This document shows positions 56,440 through 64,000 of a DNA stretch of 64,000 nt, piece after piece. The DNA lies in NCBI GenBank assembly GCA_914767885.1, contig CAJZBQ010000011.1:434001-498000 (forward strand), written 5' to 3'. The notes beneath the pieces are model-generated. The model saw only the letters and a program-made list of their open reading frames with translations. It did not search any database and was not told where the DNA came from. Position 1 is the stretch's first letter. Every line of letters starts with the position of its first letter. The DNA comes from Blepharisma stoltei (Eukaryota; Ciliophora; Heterotrichea; Heterotrichida; Blepharismidae). The position numbers were made by a program, and so were the translations under genes.

Positions 56440-56859
56440 TTATGAGAGCCTCGTATCTCTAAAAGGAGCTATTTCTTTTGGAGAGCGAGGGATAGGGGAC
56501 TTTGTTTTACGGATTTCTGGGAAATGTTCTGCTTGAGGCCTTGGGGAAAGCCGAACCAATCTGTTTCTTAACAGCTCATTTGAGGTCGGGGGAGTCAAAT
56601 CGGCAGCTTTTCGGTTTACAGGACTCCCTGATTTAGGTCTTGAGACTTTGGTAGGGACCGATAAGAAGGAAGTTGTTGTGTTAAATTGTTTACTTGACGC
56701 CCTTTTATGGATTTTGGCATCTGGAATAGAGTGGATTGTGTGGCATTTTTGAATGTGATTGTCTAATTCTTCTGCCTCGTAATTTTTGTCTGAAAGGTGA
56801 TGAATAATTTTCGTATAGTTTTTAGTTATTGTTCTTCCTGAATTAAGGCATAATTGGCC
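56440..56859 (-). CDS. Hypothetical basic protein, 5' end unresolved
   Basis: The frame from the MITE junction (56859) to TAA 56440 gives about 140 residues: CLNSGRTITKNYTKIIHH, ELDNHIQKCHTIH, then a basic, Pro/Ser-rich tail (RLSPRPQAEHFPEIRKTKSP). No ATG is in frame downstream of the MITE, so the start must lie beyond 57,040. The His/Cys spacing hints at a zinc site, which is unproven. Confidence 0.45.
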   Translation of the reverse strand, partial: GQLCLNSGRTITKNYTKIIHHLSDKNYEAEELDNHIQKCHTIHSIPDAKIHKRASSKQFNTTTSFLSVPTKVSRPKSGSPVNRKAADLTPPTSNELLRNRLVRLSPRPQAEHFPEIRKTKSPIPRSPKEIAPFRDTRLS

Positions 56860-57039
56860 TACTCCCCTATCTGTGAGCGGAAAAAAAAAGCCATTGAAAA
56901 TACTTATTTTTGCCAAAAACCACGCTTTGAGCAAACCAAAAATTTATTTATATATTTTTTTCTTATATACATTTAATATAATTAGCAAGGATAATATTGA
57001 TCATTATTAGGTTTGGTTTATATATATTATTCACAGAGT
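56860..57039 (-). mobile_element. MITE family A, shortened copy
   Basis: TA is at 56860-56861 and 57040-57041. Right-hand terminus CTCCCCTATCTGTGAGCGG and a reduced body. Confidence 0.6.
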
Positions 57040-57130
57040 TAAAAAAAATCATAAGCACAAAGGATGACTTTCAAAATTAATTTAAAGAATAGAAAGAATA
57101 ATCGAAAATTGACTAAATGCTTAAAACTTC

Positions 57131-57514
57131 TTACTCCCCCCCCCTCCGTGAGTGAACAAAAAAATTTTGTTCACTCACGGAGGGGGGTTAATTTTTTTTT
57201 TTTAAAAAAATTTATATTTTAAATTTTATAAAAAATATTTTTTTTCGAAATTTAAAAAAATCCTAATTCGCGAAAATTGGAAAGCAAATATTAATTTAAT
57301 TTATAAAATTTATGTTTTAAAAAGCAATTTGTTTAAAATTAAACAGAATTAGCTCTAGATTTCATTATACTAATTATCACTTATATATCAAAATTTTTTT
57401 CCATAAAAAATTTTTCTATTAAAAAAATTTTTGTTCACTCACGGAGGGTGGATTTTTGGGTAAAAAATGGCGATTTTTCTAATGGTTTTTGTTCACTCAC
57501 GGAGGGGGGGGGAG
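57131..57514 (+). mobile_element. MITE family A, near-perfect
   Basis: TTA is at 57131-57133 and 57515-57517; 384 nt. It differs from the copy at 53526 at few positions. Confidence 0.92.
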
Positions 57515-57558
57515 TTAAAATTAAAATTTTTCCATGTAAAATTTTGAAAAATAATAAT

Positions 57559-57614
57559 TAGTCTCCTGACTGAGAGAACAAAATTTTTGTTCGCTATGGA
57601 AGGGAGGCGTTAGG
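57559..57614. repeat. Solo MITE hairpin (two termini, no body)
   Basis: CTCCTGACTGAGAGAACAAAA is followed at once by its inverse TTTTTGTTCGCTATGGAAGG. TTA is on both sides. It may be a fully deleted MITE. Confidence 0.6.
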
Positions 57615-57827
57615 ATTAAAGTCATAGCTGCAATTGTTTTCAAATTGAGTCGGTCACTATAGCCTCGCATAGTTTCAAGATGAGTTAGTGGAATTTTGCC
57701 ACCTGATCTGGTTATCCAAGGATGACTAGCTCAACAATTATCTATTAGAAAAAGTTATAGATTAAAATTTTATTAAAAAATAATAATTGAAATAAGTAAA
57801 AATATCTTATAGTAATTATGATCAATC

Positions 57828-58771
57828 TTAATAATTTTTTAAAATCTTTGTTATGGTTATTTGGATAAGAGTAAGAGCTAAATTAGCTGTATATCTTTCC
57901 ATATAAGAAATCGTTGTACAGTGCTCAAACAAATCTCTCGCAAGTGAAGGAAATCCATTAGGGTATTCTCAGTGAATATTCTTAAGCTTTCAAATTATCG
58001 TGTTTTTATCATCCCCTTCTTCAAAATATGGGTGCTTTCCAGCTACAAGATTATATAGAATTATTCCACAGCTTCATAAATCAATTTATAGCAAGCAGCA
58101 ACTTATAACTGTCTATCAGTTTTCTAATCAACATAAAAAAATATAATAGCAATTAATCAGCAGAAGTTTTTATCCACAATAAACTGCTATATATCTACAG
58201 GCTCACTATAATGCTGCTCCAATACTTGTTCAGGAGCCATATAAAGCATGGTTCCATCCATAGAATGAAGCTGCTCAACTAATGTATATTTTGTGCTCAG
58301 TCCAAAATCTGCAACTTTGACTGATGAAAGATCATAAGGATCTCTAAACATGATGTTGTCTGGCTTAAGATCTCTATGCAGAACTTTCCTATCATGCAAG
58401 TATGCAACAGCTCTAAAAATCCCTTTCATGACTGTTGCTGCTTCTTCTTCAGATAGCCTCCGATTTTCTATTAATTGAGTCAAAGTGCCACCTTTTAAGA
58501 GCTCCATCTCGATATAAATATAGTTATCTGTGTGCTTCACATCAATGAATTTAACGATGTTTTCATGGTTCAGCTCAGCTAAAATTCTGGCTTCTTGCAT
58601 TGATCTAGCAATTTCTCGGTCACTGAGTTTTTGCTTGCTTAAAACTTTTACAGCGATTTCTTTGTTTGTTTTAATATCCACACATCTAAAAACCGACCCA
58701 AACGCGCCTTTTCCCATAAATGAAATAGAGTGATATAGGAATCCTATCTCTCTATTCAATTTTTCTTTCAT
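57828..58771 (-). CDS. CAMK-like protein kinase
   Basis: 276 residues after removing a 113-nt IES. FMGKGAFGSVF, AVKVLSKQKL, HRDLKPDNIMF, VADFGLSTKY, GTMLYMAPEQV and PVDIWSCGIILYNLVAGKHP (TGA as Trp). The kinase domain fills nearly the whole protein. The C-terminus ends soon after helix I (ITITKILKNY), so no regulatory tail is present. In the ciliate CDPK/CAMK group by overall likeness. Confidence 0.87.
58077..58189 (-). other. IES in the kinase gene, 113 nt, TA-bounded
   Basis: TA is at 58077-58078 and 58190-58191. Removal restores the conserved VDIWSCGI of kinase subdomain IX. Confidence 0.85.
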
Positions 58772-59290
58772 TTATTATTAATTTTTGAATGAAAAACGAA
58801 TTAAAATATGCAAATTAATTTTGAAAAAATAAATAATTTTACGATTTATTATATAGATTTTGAATAGACCTATGCACTTTTGAAACGATTATTGATATTT
58901 TTATTTTTTAAGAGAAGTGGAGAAAATCCATAAAATATGGTGAGTGGATTCATAAAGATTTTAAATTATGTCTACATCATAAAGAGTTTATCCATTAATA
59001 GAGATGCTTACATTATGAGATCGATCTTTTTATATGTCAGTTCTTCAACATTTAAGTGAAGTTTTATTGGGTCAAAGCTATCTATTAGAGCACAAGTTGC
59101 AATGCCTTTCACTTTTATCATAATATTAAGAGCTAAATGGGTATAAATTTGCAAGAAATTCACAACTCAATGCGATTCTTAAACAGCGAGCCATCAATCT
59201 GCCTAAAATAAATTAACAAACTCATAAGCCATCTCCATTTTATTTCCCAATATTCCTACTATTTTTAAAATAATTTAATATATTTTTTTA
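58772..59290. other. Spacer with possible minus-strand coding pieces
   Basis: Two minus-strand pieces look protein-like: SLLIYFRQIDGSLFKNRIEL (from an ATG at 59225) and MIKVKGIATCALIDSFDP (to TAA 59008). They are in different frames and no 15/16-nt intron or TA pair that joins them was found. Could be a small broken gene. Confidence 0.3.
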
Positions 59291-60151
59291 TTATTCTAAA
59301 CTTAAGTCCATCGTAAAATCATACTCAATTGTCGGGACCACAGACGATAAAAACTTCAAGAAAACAAAAATCGCATGGTGCACTTGAGCTTGTGACCCAT
59401 TTGATTCCAGCATATCAATAAAATGCTTCATCATTTTTGCATGATTGCACGGGTGTATCGATACTTGATCAGTACCTAAGCAAGGATGCCTTTCAATTGT
59501 CACCGTTTTATGTGCATAGTCTCCCATAATATCATCAAACATCATATCAGGTGTTAATGGATTCATATGTTCATCATACCCCGTAAGCCACATTCTGGGC
59601 GTTTGATAATAAGTATCATAAGTTACAGAAAGGTCATATACACGAGTTTTCATTATTGATTCAACTGGCTCTTCAGCACTTATATATTGATTTCCAAAAA
59701 GAACTGCAGGCTCTGCAGCATTTTCATCAATTAGCTCTTGGCCTTGAAGATCGGCTAAATCAGGGACTTCTTCTTCTTCGTTAGAAATTTGTGCCTTTGA
59801 GATGACTATTTCATCAGGCTCTTCACGAGGCCCGAGGATCTCAGCAACAATCCACCCGTCTTCAGTCTCCCTTTCTTCCACTTCGTTTTCTCCGATTGCA
59901 TTTATTCGCTTTCTGCATGGGACTCCTCTGGTTATAAGAAATTGTTTGTCAGCTGGCAAATGCTTTTGCTCGTAGCCTGGGGCACTTGCATTCCAAGTCC
60001 ATGTGGGGCATCTATGTACAAGCTGGTCACCAGCAATTAAAAATTCTTCTGGAGTCATGGTGCCTGCTTCTAAAAAGTGGGATTCTTTGGGCTGAGACAT
60101 AAAAACACCTGCTACACTTCGATACCAATTTCCTATTTTATGAGAAACCAT
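59291..60151 (-). CDS. ATG3: Autophagy E2-like enzyme ATG3
   Basis: ATG3 transfers ATG8 to phosphatidylethanolamine. 286 residues: an amphipathic N-terminus, FLEAGTMTPEEFLIAGDQLV, CPTWTWNA, the flexible acidic region (residues about 105-160), TRVYDLSVTYDTYYQTPRMW, and the catalytic site VSIHPCNHAKMMK with the HPC Cys. PTIEYDFTMDLSL closes it. No IES or intron. The start is the ATG at 60151. Confidence 0.95.
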   Translation of the reverse strand: MVSHKIGNWYRSVAGVFMSQPKESHFLEAGTMTPEEFLIAGDQLVHRCPTWTWNASAPGYEQKHLPADKQFLITRGVPCRKRINAIGENEVEERETEDGWIVAEILGPREEPDEIVISKAQISNEEEEVPDLADLQGQELIDENAAEPAVLFGNQYISAEEPVESIMKTRVYDLSVTYDTYYQTPRMWLTGYDEHMNPLTPDMMFDDIMGDYAHKTVTIERHPCLGTDQVSIHPCNHAKMMKHFIDMLESNGSQAQVHHAIFVFLKFLSSVVPTIEYDFTMDLSLE

Positions 60152-60294
60152 TTATTTAAAAGGAGTATAAGTCTCTATAAAAGATTCATAATTTAATAAG
60201 CATTACTATTTATCATGCGTTTCTAATCTGATAATTAATATTATTTTGATCTGATTTATCTAAAATTTCTACTTTGGTCGTCGTACTAAATATA

Positions 60295-61128
60295 TTATAC
60301 CGCATCAGTCTGAACAAGATAAATACAATAAGCTAATAACCCTGCATTGACTGTATAAATAAGCGACTCAATAATACACATTGCAACGCCAAAATCTGCA
60401 GCTCCTCCTGACTTATCATTTAGCACCGGGATGCGTGCCCATCCATTGAAAGCGCCGAAGGGCAAACAACTTGCCAAAATATATAGAATTACCAATATTA
60501 CGGCCCCGATTTTGAACTTGCGCAGATGGCTGCTGTCTTTCTTACTTCCCACCTCCTTTAGCGAACAAAAATTTCTGATGTAAATAAGTGATAATTAGCA
60601 TAATGAAATATCTAACTAATTCTGTTTAATTTTAAACAAATTTGCATTTAAAAACATAAATTTTACAAATTAAATTATAATTTGCTTTAAAATTATTTCG
60701 AATTTTGAAAATTAAAAAACCTATGAGAGCAAAAAAAATTTTTTTTTCTATAGGGGTTAGCAATCCCATAATATCCCCAAAAGAAAGTAAAAGTCCCAAG
60801 CACCATCCCAATGATAAAGTTCAGAAAGGTGAAAAGAATGTCAATGCCAGGAAGAACCGTTGCTGAAAGCACTATGGTACTGATAATATTAATGGATAAT
60901 ACAATTGTCAATAAAATCCAACTAACATAAATTTTTTTGATTAGCGCTTTCTCGTTTCCTTGAAAATCTGATAATCTGAAATGGATTAATTTGAGACATG
61001 GTGGGAAGTTGTAGTCGTGCCAATCAATGTGACTGTTATGCTCTGATATTGCTAAGGTCAAAATTACTGCTCGTCGAAAAATTCGATGACAACTTGCTGC
61101 CTATTGCTTTCATAGCCAAGCTAGCCAT
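60295..61128 (-). CDS. SCAMP-like secretory carrier membrane protein
   Basis: After removing a 16-nt intron and a 215-nt MITE, 200 residues from ATG 61128 (MASLAMKAIGS). DYNFPPCLKLIHFRLSD resembles the cytosolic NxPPC block of SCAMPs. Four membrane segments follow (WILLTIVLSINIIST; LFTFLNFIIGMVLGTF; IGAVILVILYILASCLPFG; MCIIESLIYTVNAGLLAYC). SCAMPs act in vesicle trafficking. Identification rests on the PPC block and the four-pass layout. Confidence 0.65.
60542..60756 (-). mobile_element. IES: MITE family A in the SCAMP gene
   Basis: TTA is at 60542-60544 and 60757-60759; reversed, shortened copy. Removal joins GYYGIA to KKDSSHLRKF in frame. Confidence 0.85.
61052..61067 (-). other. 16-nt intron in the SCAMP gene
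   Basis: GTAATTTTGACCTTAG on the minus strand. Joins NFSTS to TISEHNSHI and links the only upstream ATG. Confidence 0.82.
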
Positions 61129-61221
61129 TTTAAGTTTGATAAAGAGAATAGAGATCAGATATAATTTTTTAAATAAATTTTAGTATAATATAAATCAATA
61201 TACCGTGAGCACAGTTTTAGA

Positions 61222-61390
61222 TCGACCTGAGAATCCCCCCTCCCCCTTAACGGTTTCAGCTTTATAGAAATCTACAAACTGATTTGACTTGCCAAATATT
61301 TAGTGAGGGACTTGTCATTTTGAATTAGCAATTTCGTTCAAAATTGAAACTGTCAGGGGCGAGGGGAGGGGAGGGGGGGTTTCAGGTCAA
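61222..61390. mobile_element. MITE-like element with 40-bp inverted ends (family D)
   Basis: GACCTGAGAATCCCCCCTCC at the left; GACCTGAAACCCCCCCTCCC read inward from the right, and both continue to GTTTCA(G/A)(C/T)TTT. Intergenic. No other copy was seen in the window. Confidence 0.7.
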
Positions 61391-61680
61391 GCTATACCTG
61401 TTCTGAAGGTATATTCTCCAAGATGCTTAAGAATCAATTGTATTTTTTTTTAATTTGACTCTTAATTTATAATAGATAATTTTATATTCTCTTGCTAATA
61501 TAGAGGGTTTTTTTGTCATTCTGTATTTTTTACTAATTAACTATTGAATATTCTATAAATAATTCTATTCTAAATGAAGATTTCTCCAAAATATTGGAAT
61601 TTGAATATTTTTATGGTATAATAAGAATAAGAGTTCTCAAGTGTTAATGAATATTGTAAAAGCAACATTAGTAGTCATAA

Positions 61681-64000
61681 ATGTCAACGCCAAAAAGCCA
61701 TACATCAATGAACTTTTACAACAATGGGAATCATCAAAGATCCTTGCCACTTATTTTAAATAAAAGCAAAACAGTAAGAGTAAGGACTTCAGGGACACCG
61801 AATTTTGCAGCAGCAAGCCCAATTTTTCCATCAAAGTCTATGAGGCGGCAGTCAATGCCTAATGAAGATACAGAAGACATCATGGAAGATCCTCCTGAAA
61901 GACAATTGTCTAAGGGAAGCATGGAATTTTATCTTGGGCCACTTGGTGCCCAAGCGAGGCTCGAATTTTTCGAATCATATAAGAACATTCGAAATCAATC
62001 TCAAAGAACTCAATTTGAGCATTTAGAAGAAAACCCAAATTTAGCTTACTTAGAAAAGATTGATAAGGAACGCTTAAATCCAAACCCATTTGGGATTATT
62101 CGGAGAAAAGGCCCAGAAGCTGCAATTGACATTCGTCATTACAGCATGGGGGATAATTATGCGAGAGCTTTTTCAAGAGGGTTAAATCACTACAGAGAAT
62201 TAGAAAGGCTTGATTTAGGCTCAAATAGGCTTACAGAGAGTGGAAGTGTTAAAATATTAAAAAATCTTCAAGACAAAAATGTCAGAACTTTAAGTTTAGC
62301 TGACAATTCCTTAGGGATAAAATCAATTGAAAAAATTATCGAGCTTGCATCAAGGCCATTTTCAAAACTAAAACACATCAATTTAGAAAAAACAAAAATC
62401 GGAGATTCTGCAGTAATTGACTTATGCAAGCACCTTACTGAAAATAAAGTAGTGACTAAGCTAAATTTAGCATGCAACAATATCACCTCAAAAGCAGCAA
62501 CTGCAATAAAAGAAATGATAAGATACAACACCTGTATAAAAAATCTTGATTTTCATTGGAATAACTTAAGAGGATTAGGAGCAATTGAAATTTTTGATGC
62601 TCTTTATCAGAATGACTGCATAAGGCAGTTAGACTTATCTTGGAATGCAATGGGAAGATATGAAAATTCAGACGTAGGCCAAGCAATTTCAAAGGCGCTG
62701 AGGATAAATTCTATTCTTAAGCATTTAGATCTTTCCTATAACTATTTTAGTGAAGAAGAGTGCAAAATTATTGGTCAAGGCCTAAGCGAAAACCATGATT
62801 TATTAGGAATCCACATGCTTGGTAATGACTGCTATATTGATTCAAGAGGGTTCATAATTCCGACAGCATACAGCGGAAAAATCGAGCAAGGCCATTTTTT
62901 CCACAGAATTCTAGGCAAGGACAAAAATAAAAGCCCTCAAAGAGGAGGCTTCTCCATGAATTGCTGGATCTGTGAAAAATGGATGGAGATGATTTTTGCA
63001 TGAATTCCTGGGAGATCTGGAGCTGCCAAAGAGGATCCTATTTTCCTTCATTTGGAATGTGATGGCTATACACCTCAGCTAATGGACATTCTTCCTAATG
63101 GATCATTTCAGCTTATCAGAGCTGTTCCTCCAGGTACTATAAAATTTTTTTACAGTGACTTAAATGGCCCAATGAAATCTGATGAATTTAAAATTAAATA
63201 TTTAGACCAGCCTTTCAAAAATAAGCTTCATTATGGAGGTGGGTATACAGAAACAGTCAATATCCATGCTGTAAATATAAGAAATGTTATTGGAGATGAA
63301 TGTGGGGTTAAATATACATTTAATGTAAAACCCAGAATTATTGGAAGAGTGTATCAGCCACCATTAGAAGAAATAGAAAGAATTCCATGGAGTATTCCTA
63401 TATCACTGTTTAAGGATTATAAATTTGATACTGAAAAATAACTTATGTGGAGGGATTTCCTCTTCTGGGCTCATTTTATTAATATAAAGCTTAGGTTTTC
63501 TAGAGAATTCTCTTCTGCAACATCAGATAACCAACAGCTAGAGGTGCGCAGCTTTACGACCTGGTCAAAGCCTAATGGAAACACTGGATTTTACTGCTTG
63601 GCACTTCAGAAAAGGGGTGAAATTTAGCGCGGATACGTACAGAAGCTGAACTCAGAGTGATGGCAATGCGCGAGGCGAGAGACACTGATTAGGATGGAGG
63701 CGGCAAGGTATAGGATGGTCTGCTAATTTTTGTCATAAATACTCATGAAGTCACCACATTTTTGTCTCATGCCCAGATGCCTTAAACACTTAATCTAATG
63801 TAATGTATGATACTGAAGAAACCTTAAACGAGTGTTTTGAGTTTGATTGGAGATACTCAAGATTAGCTAATTTTGTAAAAAATCCAACTGATCAAGAAGC
63901 TGTGAGAGATATTTTAAAGAAAAACTATATGCATATTAAAGAAACGTTTAAAAACTTGTCTGCATATGGAGGATCTGAGCTATTTTCAATAGGAACAAAT
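61681..64000 (+). CDS. Leucine-rich-repeat protein with a CBM48/E-set-like part (runs off the window)
   Basis: A low-complexity N-terminus, then LRRs of the ribonuclease-inhibitor type (residues about 160-400). Examples are LERLDLGSNRLTESGSVKIL, VTKLNLACNNITSKAATAIK and LKHLDLSYNYFSEEECKII. A TGA (Trp) follows EMIFA. Next comes IFLHLECDGYTPQLMDILPN then GSFQLIRAVPPGTIKFFYS, like the glycogen-binding fold of AMPK beta. A 382-nt SINE-like insertion is removed to join YKFDTE to ETLNECFEFD; the frame is open at the window end. Confidence 0.8.
63436..63817. mobile_element. SINE-like insertion in the LRR gene
   Basis: 10-bp duplication TGATACTGAA at 63426-63435 and 63808-63817. Tail TAATCTAATGTAATGTA. 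The block before it (GCCTTAAACACTTAATC) matches the NCKX element tail (CACCTTAAACACC). Confidence 0.83.

Noticed and set aside
1-64000. CRISPR array from the repeated CTCCCCC-type motifs
   Set aside because: The repeats are MITE termini at irregular spacing with conserved inner bodies, not short repeats with unique spacers.

Overview
Organism and compartment. The window is AT-rich eukaryotic DNA from a heterotrich ciliate, most likely Blepharisma or a close relative. In more than ten genes TGA lies in frame where the protein family requires Trp, while TAA and TAG are the only stops. Introns are 15 or 16 nt; seven were located. Many open reading frames are broken by elements whose exact removal restores a conserved protein. 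That is the layout of a germline (micronuclear) genome carrying internal eliminated sequences (IESs). All of this comes from reading the sequence; no search was run.

Layout. 0-13 kb: FYVE-like zinc finger (partial), LITAF-domain gene, small membrane protein, uS17/RPS11, MSH5, ubiquitin protease, two unknown genes and a coiled-coil gene split by a retroelement. 13-18 kb: ribosomal P1 and a K-dependent Na/Ca exchanger. 18-26 kb: two tandem PP2C phosphatase paralogs, heavily invaded. 26-34 kb: small acylated protein, unknown CxxC protein, metaxin-like protein, secreted acidic PSI-domain protein. 34-41 kb: CDPK and three coiled-coil genes. 41-47 kb: TRM5, GSK3, CCT-motif protein. 47-54 kb: degenerate alpha/beta hydrolase, membrane protein, thioredoxin-like protein, SPRY protein, calcineurin B, coiled-coil protein. 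54-64 kb: homeodomain protein, LANCL, an unknown gene, CAMK-like kinase, ATG3, SCAMP and an LRR protein running off the end.

Inserted elements. Thirty-one insertions inside coding sequences could be bounded to the base, about 12.9 kb in total. There are three classes. (1) Short TA-bounded IESs of 53-229 nt, often with ends starting TATA. (2) MITE families A and B, of unlike sequence but the same architecture (hairpin left end, doubled right end), with TNA direct repeats (TTA, TAA, TGA, TCA). (3) Retroelement or SINE-like insertions with 9-16 bp target-site duplications. In every case removing the element plus one repeat copy keeps the frame. The two PP2C genes, with four unlike insertions each, both reconstruct to exactly 390 codons.

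Function. The genes are ordinary housekeeping and signalling genes (translation, tRNA modification, meiosis, autophagy, Ca and kinase signalling) with no operon-like grouping. The unusual feature is the density of elements in exons and the precise excision it implies, especially for non-LTR-type insertions, some of whose target duplications contain no TA.
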